In this document: piece by piece, positions 18,828 through 26,561 of the stretch
Numbering within the stretch: the stretch's first letter is position 1
How the letters are laid out: each line of letters starts with the position of its first letter
Assembly: GCA_958427145.1 (NCBI GenBank)
Contig: CAUAAZ010000002.1
Location: forward strand, 1 to 64,000
Length of the DNA: 64,000 bases
Direction: 5' to 3'
Source of the DNA: an uncultured Collinsella sp.
GTDB taxonomy: Bacteria > Actinomycetota > Coriobacteriia > Coriobacteriales > Coriobacteriaceae
The notes under the pieces: generated by a model
What the model was told of the DNA's origin: nothing
Seen by the model: only the letters and a program-made list of their open reading frames with translations
Databases searched by the model: none
Translations under genes and position numbers: made by a program

Positions 18828-19706
18828 ATGGCCGAACGCAACTATCTGAGTATCGGCCAAGTCGTCAACCTACTTCGAGGCGCATACCCCGATCTTTCGA
18901 ACTCAAAAATTAGATTTCTAGAGGATGAGGGGCTCATTACCCCTCATCGTACGCCTAAGGGATACCGTCAGTACTCCAAGGAGGACGTTGATCGCTTGGA
19001 AGTCATTCTGCACTTGCAGAAGACTCGCTACATGCCGCTCAACGTGATTAAGCAGCGGTTGGAAAACGCCACGGACCTGTCAACGCTCGCCTACGAGGTG
19101 GGCTTGCTGTCCGATGTTCCGCTCAAGACGGAGCCCAAGGAGACTAAGCAAAAGCTGCATCCCATCGAGACCATTCCCGATATGCTGGGCGTCGAGATTT
19201 CGTTTATCCGCTCGCTCGCCGAGAACGACCTCATTCGCATCATCAAGAGTCCGCAGAATCGTGAGCTCGTTGATGGTCGCGATTTTCCGATCATCCGCTA
19301 CTGCTCCGAGCTGTCACGCTTCCATATCGAGCCGCGCAACCTGCGTCAGTACGTGTCTTCCGCCAACCGCGAGTCCTCGATGTTTGAGCAGGTGCTCGTG
19401 AGCATGCTCGGAATGGATACCTCCGATGACGAGCGCGACGCCAAGCTCGAGCGTGCGTTTAAGAAGCTTCACGACCTGACGGAGGGCGTGCACACCGCGC
19501 TGCTCAAAAACCGCGTTTTTGAGTCACTCAACGCCGTGGTCGAGGACGCCGACATCGATGCACTCGATGAGGAAATTACTCGCTCCGAGTCCACCAAGGC
19601 CAAAAACGAAGAGATAGCCGCGCCGGCTTCGCACGAGGATTCTCTCGTAAAGCCGCTCAAGGTCGTCGCCCCTTCGCAATCCGGCACCGTCACCGCGGGC
19701 AAGTAA
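18828..19706 (+). CDS. MerR family regulator, FtsR-like
   Basis: 292-residue regulator. The N-terminal MerR winged helix (YLSIGQVVNLLR, then SNSKIRFLEDEGLI and PKGYRQYSKEDVDRL) is followed by a helical middle and a second possible helix-turn-helix region (DMLGVEISFIRSLAENDLI), the arrangement of actinobacterial FtsR (Rv1828-type), which regulates ftsZ and cell division in corynebacteria. The acidic C-terminal ~50 residues look disordered. Spacing of 3 nt from the FHA gene means co-expression. Regulation of division genes in this organism is an inference from the family. Confidence 0.85.
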   Translation: MAERNYLSIGQVVNLLRGAYPDLSNSKIRFLEDEGLITPHRTPKGYRQYSKEDVDRLEVILHLQKTRYMPLNVIKQRLENATDLSTLAYEVGLLSDVPLKTEPKETKQKLHPIETIPDMLGVEISFIRSLAENDLIRIIKSPQNRELVDGRDFPIIRYCSELSRFHIEPRNLRQYVSSANRESSMFEQVLVSMLGMDTSDDERDAKLERAFKKLHDLTEGVHTALLKNRVFESLNAVVEDADIDALDEEITRSESTKAKNEEIAAPASHEDSLVKPLKVVAPSQSGTVTAGK

Positions 19707-19746
19707 CAGCTGCCGCTTATCCGGCAACCCATTGAAAGGTCATGCA

Positions 19747-20277
19747 ATGTACGACTTCGAATCTCAAATCGTCGACATCCCCGACTATCCCGAGCCCGGA
19801 GTCATCTTTAAAGACATCACGCCGCTCTTCGGCAATCCCGAGGCGCTCAAAGCCATGACCGATGCCCTCGCCGAGCACTTTGCCGGCATGGGAATCACCA
19901 AGGTCGTGGGCCCAGAGGCTCGAGGCTTTATGGTTGGCGTACCGGTGGCTGTAGCCCTTGGCGCCGGCTTTGTTCCCGCACGTAAACCGGGTAAGCTGCC
20001 GCGCGAGACCGTAAGCCAGAGCTACGAGCTCGAGTACGGAACGGATTCCATTGAGATCCATGCCGACGCTATCAGCTCTAAAGATACCGTGCTGATTCTG
20101 GACGACTTGGTCGCGACGGGCGGAACCGTCGAGGCAACAGGTAAACTGGTGCGAGATATGGGCGCAAAGCTTATCGGTTACGGTTGTATCCTTGAGCTTG
20201 CGTTTCTCAACCCGCGCGAGAAGCTCACGCCGTCTGATGACGATGTGGAGCTCTTTAGCCTGGTGACGGTGGACTAG
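19747..20277 (+). CDS. apt: Adenine phosphoribosyltransferase
   Basis: 176-residue purine salvage enzyme making AMP from adenine and PRPP. The PRPP-binding loop VLILDDLVATGGT lies at about 116-128; GPEARGFMVGVPVA and PARKPGKLPRET are diagnostic of Apt. The ATG at 19747 has GAAAGG 7 nt upstream and lies 40 nt after the MerR gene. Confidence 0.97.
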   Translation: MYDFESQIVDIPDYPEPGVIFKDITPLFGNPEALKAMTDALAEHFAGMGITKVVGPEARGFMVGVPVAVALGAGFVPARKPGKLPRETVSQSYELEYGTDSIEIHADAISSKDTVLILDDLVATGGTVEATGKLVRDMGAKLIGYGCILELAFLNPREKLTPSDDDVELFSLVTVD

Positions 20278-20309
20278 CCGTTACCCTTAGTTACTGGAAA
20301 GGAAGCTAC

Positions 20310-21437
20310 ATGCGCACAGCAAACACGCATAAAAACATGGCACGCTGCGCTGCTACGGCAACCCTCGCTTGTGTTTTGGGCTTGGGCCTCGCGGCTCCTG
20401 CCTACGCCGATACCGCATCCGACCTTGCCGCTGCTCGTACGAAGCTCGAGCAGATCGGTACCCAAACCCAGCAGATTTACGATGAGCTCGCCACGCAGAC
20501 GCAGGCGCTCGATCAGACTGCCGGCGAGATCACGCAAAAGCAGCAGGAGATCGCCGATGGTCAGGCCAAGCTCTCGACCTATGTCGCCGGCGAGTACAAA
20601 ACCGGCGGTCTGAGCCTGCTTCAGGTTCTGACGGGCGTCGATGACCTGAGCGATATGCTCAACCGTCTGTTCTACTACGGCAAAGTTTCCGATAAGCAGG
20701 CTCAGACCATTCAAGAGGTCAAGGAGCTTAAGCAGCAGCTCACCGATAAGCAGGCCGAGCAGGAAAAGAACGTCGCCGCTACGCAGAAAAAGGTCGACGA
20801 GCTTAACGCCCAGCAGGCTGAAGCCCAGAACGTCGTAAACTCCCTGGATTCGCAGCTGCAGGCCGAGCTTGCCGCAGAGGCCGAGGCCAACGCCGCGCTG
20901 CAGGCCGGCATCAACGCCAGCACCGCCGAGAAGGCCACGGTGAGCAACGAGACTGCCGGTACGACCGAGAACACCAACAACGGTGGCCAGACCAGCAATA
21001 ACAACAACCAGGGCGGCAACACTCCGGCTCCTACGCCGGCACCTGCTCCGACGCCGCAGCCTTCCACGCCTGCTCCGGCTCCGACGCCTTCCGCTCCGAG
21101 CCAGTCCGTCGATGGCGGTTCTGTTGTCTCGCGTGCATACAGCAAGCTTGGTTGCGCCTATTCCTGGGGCGGAATTGGCCCGAACAGCTTCGATTGCTCT
21201 GGTTTTGTTAGCTATTGCCTCACTGGTCGCTATTGCCGCCTGGGCACCACGGGTACCTTTATGGGCTGGACGCGCGTGTCCGATCCGCAGCCCGGTGACG
21301 TTGTTGTCAACTCGTACCACACCGGCATTTACATCGGTGGTGGTCAGATGATTCATGCTTCCGACTACAACACGGGAGTTATCATCAGCTCCGTTGCCGC
21401 CGGCATGAACAATAACTACATCTTCGTGCGCTACTAA
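20310..21437 (+). CDS. Secreted NlpC/P60 peptidoglycan hydrolase with coiled coil
   Basis: 375 residues. A Sec signal peptide (hydrophobic ATLACVLGLGLAA, predicted cleavage after AYA near residue 34) is followed by a long coiled coil (~35-200, PcsB/CwlO-like), an Asn- then Pro/Ala-rich linker (~215-270, repeated PAPTP units) and a C-terminal NlpC/P60 catalytic domain. Catalytic residues: Cys296 in FDCSGFVSY, His in HTGIYIG, and a third polar/His residue in MIHASD. The predicted activity is a gamma-D-Glu-meso-DAP or equivalent endopeptidase outside the membrane; the coiled coil suggests control by a partner such as FtsEX, which is not in this window. Confidence 0.93.
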   Translation: MRTANTHKNMARCAATATLACVLGLGLAAPAYADTASDLAAARTKLEQIGTQTQQIYDELATQTQALDQTAGEITQKQQEIADGQAKLSTYVAGEYKTGGLSLLQVLTGVDDLSDMLNRLFYYGKVSDKQAQTIQEVKELKQQLTDKQAEQEKNVAATQKKVDELNAQQAEAQNVVNSLDSQLQAELAAEAEANAALQAGINASTAEKATVSNETAGTTENTNNGGQTSNNNNQGGNTPAPTPAPAPTPQPSTPAPAPTPSAPSQSVDGGSVVSRAYSKLGCAYSWGGIGPNSFDCSGFVSYCLTGRYCRLGTTGTFMGWTRVSDPQPGDVVVNSYHTGIYIGGGQMIHASDYNTGVIISSVAAGMNNNYIFVRY

Positions 21438-21460
21438 GTATTCAGATAAAGCAAACGGAT

Positions 21461-21499
21461 ATGGACCTCGTGGCTTTGAGTCATGGGGTCCATTCTTTT
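21461..21499 (+). terminator. Rho-independent terminator of the NlpC/P60 gene
   Basis: 12-bp stem (21461-21472 with 21482-21493, two G-U pairs), 9-nt loop, then a T-rich run ending at 21499. Confidence 0.8.
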
Positions 21500-21511
21500 G
21501 CCTTTCGTGCA

Positions 21512-21546
21512 GGCCGCTATCTAGTTTTGAATACTAGATAGCGGCC
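21512..21546. promoter_or_regulatory. Perfect 14-bp palindromic operator upstream of degV
   Basis: Arms 21512-21525 and 21533-21546 are perfectly complementary with a 7-nt centre. The 25-bp core 21518-21542 recurs with two changes at 23192-23216 in front of the divergently oriented DUF1836 gene. It abuts the expected -35 position of the degV promoter. Confidence 0.75.
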
Positions 21547-21566
21547 CAATCGGTCTGCAAGATGGC

Positions 21567-21588
21567 TATAATTGTTAGGGAACAATTA
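21567..21588 (+). promoter_or_regulatory. degV promoter -10 with overlapping second palindrome
   Basis: A consensus -10 TATAAT occupies 21567-21572 and lacks a good -35, suggesting regulated initiation. Overlapping it, 21569-21576 and 21581-21588 (TAATTGTT / AACAATTA, 4-nt centre) form a perfect 8-bp inverted repeat, a plausible repressor site at the start point. Confidence 0.7.
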
Positions 21589-21601
21589 GAAAGGACCCTC
21601 T

Positions 21602-22468
21602 ATGAGCTGGGCACTTATCTCCGATTCAAGCTGCAACCTCCGCGATTGGCAACCGACCGCGCCTCATACCACCTTTGCATTTGCGCCCCTCAAAATTCGA
21701 GTGGGGGAGCGTGAATTCGTCGATGACCTTTCGCTCGATGTTCATGAACTCAACTGCGCTGTTCAGGCGGAGACGAACGCTTCTTCGAGCGCTTGTCCCA
21801 GCGTAGGGGAGTGGGCCGAGCTTTTCAAATTGGCAGACAAGACCATCTGCATGCCGATCTCTGAGGGCGTGTCGGGCAGCTACAACGCGGCAGCCACGGC
21901 TCGCGATATGGTTCTTGCCGAGGAGCCCGACCGACAGATTCATCTAGTCAATTCACGCGCAGCTGGCGGCAAAATGGACCTCATTTTCTTGCTTTTCGAC
22001 CGCTATCTTGCAAGCAATCCGGATGTCTCATTCGAGGATGCTTGCGCATACTTCGATAGCCTTGAACAGAACAGCAAAATCCTCTTCAGTTTGTGCAATT
22101 ACGAAAACCTCGCCAAAGCCGGACGTATCCCTAAGGCAGCCGGCGTCATTGCCAACAAGCTCAATATCCGTATTTTGGGCACAGCGAGTGAGGCCGGTAA
22201 AATCGAACTCGTCGGGCACACGCGTGGCGAAAAGAAGATGCTCAACAAGATCATCGACACTATGGAAGCCGAGGGCTTTACGGGCGGTGAGGTCGTCATA
22301 GATCACGTTGAGAACGAAGCTGGAGCCCAGGCGCTCACTGACCGCATAGTCGAGCATTGGCCCGGCTCCAAGACCATCATCATGCCCTGCAACGGCCTGG
22401 ATTCCTATTACGCCGAGATGCACGGCCTCATCATCGGCTACGGCATGGGCGTAGCTTCGGGCAAATAA
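21602..22468 (+). CDS. DegV family fatty-acid-binding protein
   Basis: 288-residue DegV/FakB-type protein. The N-terminal WALISDSSCNL block, PISEGVSGSYNAA (fatty-acid carboxylate-binding Ser/Thr region) and the C-terminal KTIIMPCNGLDSYYAEMHG stretch match the family, in which FakB proteins bind fatty acids for phosphorylation by FakA. No fakA gene is nearby. AAAGGA precedes the ATG. The promoter has two palindromes (see 21512-21588), so expression is probably controlled. Confidence 0.9.
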   Translation: MSWALISDSSCNLRDWQPTAPHTTFAFAPLKIRVGEREFVDDLSLDVHELNCAVQAETNASSSACPSVGEWAELFKLADKTICMPISEGVSGSYNAAATARDMVLAEEPDRQIHLVNSRAAGGKMDLIFLLFDRYLASNPDVSFEDACAYFDSLEQNSKILFSLCNYENLAKAGRIPKAAGVIANKLNIRILGTASEAGKIELVGHTRGEKKMLNKIIDTMEAEGFTGGEVVIDHVENEAGAQALTDRIVEHWPGSKTIIMPCNGLDSYYAEMHGLIIGYGMGVASGK

Positions 22469-22487
22469 AGTCCAACCAAGCAAAAAT

Positions 22488-22532
22488 ACGGGCGGGACAA
22501 AGCGACAGATGGCTCTTTGTCCCGCCCGTTTT
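22488..22532. terminator. Bidirectional terminator between degV and the DUF1836 gene
   Basis: Perfect 15-bp stem (22488-22502 with 22515-22529) with a 12-nt loop, flanked by TTTT on the + side and by a run of A residues on the other, so it can terminate both converging genes. Confidence 0.88.
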
Positions 22533-22541
22533 ATACGTCGG

Positions 22542-23153
22542 CTAGCTATTAAACCCGTTGAACTTGAGATAGCTCATCAAGTAAGCCTTCGAAACGAAGG
22601 ACGATACCGCGCTACGCACAAGCAGCGACTCACGCGTTACCTGATGCGCCGTATCGGGCACGGGAGTCTGCTCGACGGAAAACGCCGCACGAATCGATGC
22701 CTCGAGCTGATCGACCACATAATCAAAGGCCGTCGGGGCATCGTAGCTCAAACGCTGAATGTTAAAGAGTGCCTGCACCGCAGCAATAGGTAGCACCTGC
22801 TTAAAGATGCAGATAGCGATCAGGCGGGCAATCTGCTCGCGGCCATATTGCTTTTTGACCGGAGCAGGCACTAGGCCGACCTTTACGTAGTTATTGATCA
22901 TCGATGGCGTAATGATAGGCTGCTCAACGCAAATGGACAGCGGCTCCATCCAAAGCGCAACATACTCAATAACCTGGTCGCGGTAGAGTGTCACATTGGG
23001 CAACTGGTCATAGCGCGGCAGACTCAACGTATTGAGTTTGCGCACGATATCGGACTGAATAAATGCATCGGGCAGCACAGTGGGCTGAATATCCTCAGGC
23101 TTAATGCTGACCGACGAATCGGACATCGGGATAACGCGTTTGGCGTGGTTCAT
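22542..23153 (-). CDS. DUF1836 domain protein, probable DNA-binding regulator
   Basis: 203-residue protein of the DUF1836 (YkrK) family, a helix-turn-helix-type domain common in Firmicutes and Coriobacteria. The core runs from ITPSMINNYVKVGLVPAP to YGREQIARLIAICIFKQVLP (about 80-120), resembling a MerR-like winged helix. GGAGG sits 7-8 nt before the ATG. Its promoter carries a near copy of the degV operator, so it may regulate itself and degV. Its ligand or signal is unknown. Confidence 0.8.
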   Translation of the reverse strand: MNHAKRVIPMSDSSVSIKPEDIQPTVLPDAFIQSDIVRKLNTLSLPRYDQLPNVTLYRDQVIEYVALWMEPLSICVEQPIITPSMINNYVKVGLVPAPVKKQYGREQIARLIAICIFKQVLPIAAVQALFNIQRLSYDAPTAFDYVVDQLEASIRAAFSVEQTPVPDTAHQVTRESLLVRSAVSSFVSKAYLMSYLKFNGFNS

Positions 23154-23177
23154 AAGGATCCTCCGTTCATTAGCTAT

Positions 23178-23216
23178 ATTGTATTCTAGGTTATCTAGTT
23201 TTGCATACTATATAGC
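23178..23216 (-). promoter_or_regulatory. Promoter and operator of the DUF1836 gene
   Basis: On the - strand a TACAAT -10 box (23178-23183) is preceded by an inverted repeat, 23192-23199 with 23207-23214 (7 of 8 pairs), covering the -35 position. The 25-bp core 23192-23216 matches 21518-21542 upstream of degV at 23 positions. Confidence 0.65.
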
Positions 23217-23221
23217 AGGAA

Positions 23222-23262
23222 AGTAAAAGAGGCTGGACAGCACATTGATGCACCGTCCAACC
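23222..23262 (-). terminator. Rho-independent terminator of trxB
   Basis: On the - strand a 14-bp stem (23249-23262 with 23231-23244, four wobble pairs) and a TCAA loop are followed by a T-rich stretch. It lies 47 nt after the trxB stop. Confidence 0.72.
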
Positions 23263-23308
23263 ACTTTGTTTTAAAGATAGCAACCTTACATAAGATATAT
23301 TATCGTAC

Positions 23309-24247
23309 TTATCCACGGAGAAATGCGTATGCGCTGGTTGCCGCTATGGCTCCATCAGAAACGGCGGTCACAACTTGGCGTAAACGCTTGGAACGGATGT
23401 CGCCAGCGGCAAATAGACCTGGCGTGCGGGTCGCCATGGATTCATCAGTCAGAATGCCGCCATCAGGCGCCAAATCAACTAGATGCTCAACAAGCTCGGT
23501 ATGGGGTTGCGTTCCGGTAAAGACAAAGATGCCAAACGAGCCGGGCTCAAATGACTCGGTATGAGTCTCGCCGGATGCATTGTCCTTAAAGGTAATCGTC
23601 GTTGGCATGACTTCGCCGGAGAGCTCCACAATACTAGTTTGGTACCTAACTGAAATATTATCTTTTGCAAGAACTTTTTGAACCACACCATCGGGGGCAC
23701 GGAACTGATCGCGGCGCAAAACGACGGTCACGCTGCTGGCAATTTCTGACAAGAACAGAGCTTCCTCACAGGCAGCATTGCCGCCGCCGATGACAAAGAC
23801 CTGCTTGCCGCGGAAGAACATGCCGTCACATGTTGCGCAATATGAAACGCCACGACCGCGATACGTATCCTCGCCAACGAAACCAGCAGATCGCGGCGTG
23901 GCACCCATGCAAGCGATAACGCTCGAAGCCAGCGTATCGCCCATATCATGATGCACCGTAAACAGCGCTGTATCGGCATCGTAATCGATACCCGTAACCA
24001 TGCTCCATGCAACCTGTGCTCCCAGGCCCTCTGCATGTTGCTGAAAACGCTCGCCGAGTTCGGCGCCACTCAAGAGCGGAATGCCCGGATAGTTCTCGAC
24101 CTCATTGGTTGTGGCGATCTGCCCTCCCGACATGCCCTGTTCAATCACGGTCGTCGTTAGGTTGGAGCGCGCAGCGTAAATGGCGGCAGCATAGCCCGCG
24201 GGGCCGCCACCGATAATAGCAACATCGATCGGCTGATGGGTAGTCAT
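23309..24247 (-). CDS. trxB: Thioredoxin-disulfide reductase
   Basis: 312-residue NADPH-dependent flavoprotein reducing thioredoxin. FAD motif GGGPAGYAAAIYAAR (13-27), redox disulfide CATC (Cys137/Cys140) in SYCATCDGMFF, NADPH motif GGGNAACEEAL, and the C-terminal GDIRSK.LRQV FAD block. The ATG at 24247 has AGGAGGT just upstream, ruling out the 31-residue longer frame. It is divergent from the glycosyltransferase gene at 24365. Confidence 0.96.
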   Translation of the reverse strand: MTTHQPIDVAIIGGGPAGYAAAIYAARSNLTTTVIEQGMSGGQIATTNEVENYPGIPLLSGAELGERFQQHAEGLGAQVAWSMVTGIDYDADTALFTVHHDMGDTLASSVIACMGATPRSAGFVGEDTYRGRGVSYCATCDGMFFRGKQVFVIGGGNAACEEALFLSEIASSVTVVLRRDQFRAPDGVVQKVLAKDNISVRYQTSIVELSGEVMPTTITFKDNASGETHTESFEPGSFGIFVFTGTQPHTELVEHLVDLAPDGGILTDESMATRTPGLFAAGDIRSKRLRQVVTAVSDGAIAATSAYAFLRG

Positions 24248-24322
24248 GAAGAGACCTCCTGTCGAAAGATTGGCGTTCTTTGCGCTCATACCCAAATTTA
24301 GGCAAACGTGACACTCATGCAC

Positions 24323-24328
24323 TACAAT
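24323..24328 (+). promoter_or_regulatory. Candidate -10 box of the glycosyltransferase gene
   Basis: TACAAT lies 37 nt before the ATG in the 117-nt divergent region; the -35 is weak. A short inverted repeat (CTTTG / CAAAG) follows in the leader. Confidence 0.4.
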
Positions 24329-24364
24329 GATTCTTTGCAAAACAAAGATTAAGGGGAGTTATCG

Positions 24365-25666
24365 ATGGATCAAACGCAGACGAGCGACGACGCTCCCCTG
24401 CTCACGCACAGCACTCCCCAATCGGAGCAAACCACGCTCTTGGCGAAGCAAAAACCTCTCGTGACCATCGTGCACGCCTCCGTCGGCTCGGGCCACAAAG
24501 CCGCTGCAAATGCGATTGCGCAGGCATTCGACCTCATCCGCGGCACCAATGGCATCCCCGAGGATGTTGAGATTGAAGTGCTCGATATCCTTGATTTTGG
24601 ACGTATTAAATTCAACGGCAATAAGACCGCGGCTTCTTTTACGGGAGCCACGCGCCCCATTTACGACCTGACCTGGCGATATACGCTTACGGGGCATCTT
24701 CTCTGGGGTGGCGGCACGGCATGGTCGCGTATTATGTTCCCCGCCTTCAACGAATATGTCCGCAGCCGCAGGCCCATAGCCGTGGTTGCAACACACATTA
24801 CGGCAGCCAATGTTGCTGTGGGCGCCCGCGTCATCACGGGTATCGATTACCCGGTCATCTGCGTACCAACAGACTATGAAGTCGAAGGCTTTTGGCCCCA
24901 CAAGGACACCGACCTGTTCTGCGTAGCCAACGAATTTATGGCCGAGACACTTCGCCCCCGTAAGGTTCCCGAGACCAAAATCCGCATTACAGGCATCCCC
25001 ATTCGCGCCGGGTTTGATACGGACTACAATCGCGAGGAAGAACTTGAGAAGTTCAATCTCCCCGCTGACAAGACCGTTGTGTTGGTGATGGCCGGTGCCA
25101 GTTTGCCTCAACCGTACGTTCGCTTTCGCGCGGAGATGGACCGCACACTCCCCTTCCTGCGCAGCTTCGAGGACATGCACTTTGTCTTTTTGCCGGGCAA
25201 GGACGAGGAATACGCCACCCGCCTCAAGACGCTCTTCGACGCCATGAAGCTCGACAACGTCACGGTTCTGGACTACGTGGACGACATGGCGGCCCTCATG
25301 CACGGCTGCGACCTGGCAATCCTCAAATCGGGCGGACTCACGGTCACCGAGTGCCTATGCGCACATCTGCCGATGATCCTGCTGGGCAAATCATACGGTC
25401 AGGAAAAGGCCAACACCACGATGCTCACCGGCATGGGCGCCAGCATGCATGTCACCACCGCACGTGAACTCATCGTGACGTTGCGCCATCTCCACGATCA
25501 TCCAGAGTCGCTCAAGGCACTGCTCATCAATGGCGAAGTGCTGCGCCGCCCCCGCGCAGCCGAGGACATCGCCATCGCAGCCATGGAGCTCGTAGGCAAA
25601 CCCCAAAAGCGCAAACGAGCCTTCTGCCGCTTCTATTGGGGCGGAAAACCCGCGCATATCCGCTAG
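24365..25666 (+). CDS. UgtP/MGDG-synthase-like diacylglycerol glycosyltransferase
   Basis: 433-residue GT28-type glycosyltransferase. The N-terminal MGDG synthase domain begins with VHASVGSGHKAAANAI (membrane/acceptor side) and contains PTDYEVEGFW; the C-terminal UDP-sugar domain contains VLVMAGASLP, LDYVDDMAALM and the donor-binding block KSGGLTVTECL. Such enzymes add glucose or galactose to diacylglycerol to make glycolipids or the lipoteichoic acid anchor; a MurG-like activity is less likely given the MGDG_synth N-domain. GGGGAG precedes the ATG. Donor sugar and product are not determinable here. Confidence 0.87.
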   Translation: MDQTQTSDDAPLLTHSTPQSEQTTLLAKQKPLVTIVHASVGSGHKAAANAIAQAFDLIRGTNGIPEDVEIEVLDILDFGRIKFNGNKTAASFTGATRPIYDLTWRYTLTGHLLWGGGTAWSRIMFPAFNEYVRSRRPIAVVATHITAANVAVGARVITGIDYPVICVPTDYEVEGFWPHKDTDLFCVANEFMAETLRPRKVPETKIRITGIPIRAGFDTDYNREEELEKFNLPADKTVVLVMAGASLPQPYVRFRAEMDRTLPFLRSFEDMHFVFLPGKDEEYATRLKTLFDAMKLDNVTVLDYVDDMAALMHGCDLAILKSGGLTVTECLCAHLPMILLGKSYGQEKANTTMLTGMGASMHVTTARELIVTLRHLHDHPESLKALLINGEVLRRPRAAEDIAIAAMELVGKPQKRKRAFCRFYWGGKPAHIR

Positions 25667-25692
25667 TCGAATGTCCGCCGCTCTGTCGGAGC

Positions 25693-25740
25693 CGCCCTTA
25701 TATCATTCCATGCTCAAACATTCTCGCTTCGCAGGGCGCA
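25693..25740 (+). repeat. Palindromic element PE1 (truncated copy)
   Basis: The 33 bases 25700-25732 are an exact direct copy of 25768-25800 in PE2, including box 1 (25711-25727). Box 2 and the long arms are missing; only a residual 6-bp pairing (25693-25698 with 25733-25738) flanks it. Interpreted as a deletion derivative of the family described at PE2-PE5. Confidence 0.75.
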
Positions 25741-25751
25741 CTAATCCCACC

Positions 25752-25850
25752 CGTCCGGGACTCACCCATATCATTCCATGCTCAAACATTCTCGCTTCGC
25801 TGCGCTCGCTGCGAAACTGCGCGTGAAACGATATGGGTGAGTCCCGGACG
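25752..25850 (+). repeat. Palindromic element PE2
   Basis: Arms 25752-25772 and 25830-25850 are perfectly complementary over 21 bp and continue inward to 27 bp with two mismatches. The 45-nt interior carries box 1 TGCTCAAACATTCTCGC (25779-25795), a small TTCGC/GCGAA hairpin and box 2 GCGAAACTGCGCG (25811-25823). Arms differ from every other copy. No reading frame is supported. Confidence 0.88.
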
Positions 25851-25890
25851 AGAGGCTTCCTGCTTGAAAACAAATTGCAATCCGACTAGA

Positions 25891-25933
25891 AAGCCGGTGC
25901 GACAAAGGAGAAACTCCCTTGTCGCACCGGCTT
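25891..25933. terminator. Strong 20-bp hairpin, possible bidirectional terminator
   Basis: 25891-25910 pairs with 25914-25933 (one mismatch, AAA loop). T-tracts are poor on both sides, so termination is uncertain. It lies between the converging glycosyltransferase and dut genes and midway between PE2 and PE3. The remainder of this 447-nt gap (25667-26113) holds no gene. Confidence 0.55.
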
Positions 25934-25998
25934 ACAAATCGATTAATGCTATCAGCTTCCAGCGAAGAGGCACGGTAGTTACAAGCATGCAAACGTAG

Positions 25999-26100
25999 CT
26001 CACCCGTGGGAGGGCCCTATATATCATCCCACGCGCAGTTTCGCAGCGCAGCGAGAATGTTTGAGCATGGGATGATATATAGGGTCCTCCCACGGGTGAG
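25999..26100 (-). repeat. Palindromic element PE3 (opposite orientation to PE2)
   Basis: Arms 25999-26031 and 26068-26100 form a 33-bp stem with a single G-U pair. The 36-nt interior read on the - strand has box 1 (26051-26067) and box 2 (26032-26044) identical to PE2, with a shorter inner hairpin. It ends 13 nt before the dut stop codon. Confidence 0.88.
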
Positions 26101-26113
26101 CGGACGGAAGCAA

Positions 26114-26557
26114 CTAGGCGACGCCGGAGGAGCCGAAGCCTCCGTTGCCTCGGTCGGTTTCGTCTAGTTCTTGTACTTCTACGAGGTTGACCGTGGGGAC
26201 TTCTTGGATGACGAGTTGGGCTATGCGGTCACCTTTATTGATTTGGATGTTGTTGGAGGGATCCAGGTTGATGATGATAACCTTGAGTTCTCCTCGGTAG
26301 TGGGCGTCGATGAGGCCCGGCGTGTTGACTATAGACAGGCCCTGCTTGATGGCCAAGCCGCTACGGGGCTGGACGAAGCCGGCGTAGCCATCGGGCAGGG
26401 CGATGGCCAAGCCGGTGGAGACCAGACGGCGTTCGAAGGGCTTCAGGACGCAGTCCTCGTTGGAGCGCAGATCCAAGCCGGCATCGGTAGGATGGGCGTA
26501 TTTGGGAAGCTCGACGGTGGGGTCGAGACGCTTTATGTTGACGGTAATGTTGGACAT
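26114..26557 (-). CDS. dut: dUTP diphosphatase
   Basis: 147-residue trimeric dUTPase, hydrolysing dUTP to dUMP and keeping uracil out of DNA. All five motifs are present: [22 protein letters not shown] (catalytic Asp and uracil-binding Tyr), RIAQLVI and the C-terminal [10 protein letters not shown]. Four nt separate it from nrdR, so both nucleotide-metabolism genes are co-transcribed. Confidence 0.97.
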   Translation of the reverse strand: MSNITVNIKRLDPTVELPKYAHPTDAGLDLRSNEDCVLKPFERRLVSTGLAIALPDGYAGFVQPRSGLAIKQGLSIVNTPGLIDAHYRGELKVIIINLDPSNNIQINKGDRIAQLVIQEVPTVNLVEVQELDETDRGNGGFGSSGVA

Positions 26558-26561
26558 GGAA

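Noticed and set aside
25891..25933. The 20-bp hairpin as another member of the PE family
   Set aside because: It has a 3-nt loop and lacks both conserved boxes; it is better read as a terminator-like hairpin.
25693..26100. The repeats as a CRISPR array or an insertion sequence
   Set aside because: There are no regularly spaced identical repeats, no cas or transposase gene, and no target-site duplication. The arms differ between copies, unlike IS terminal repeats.
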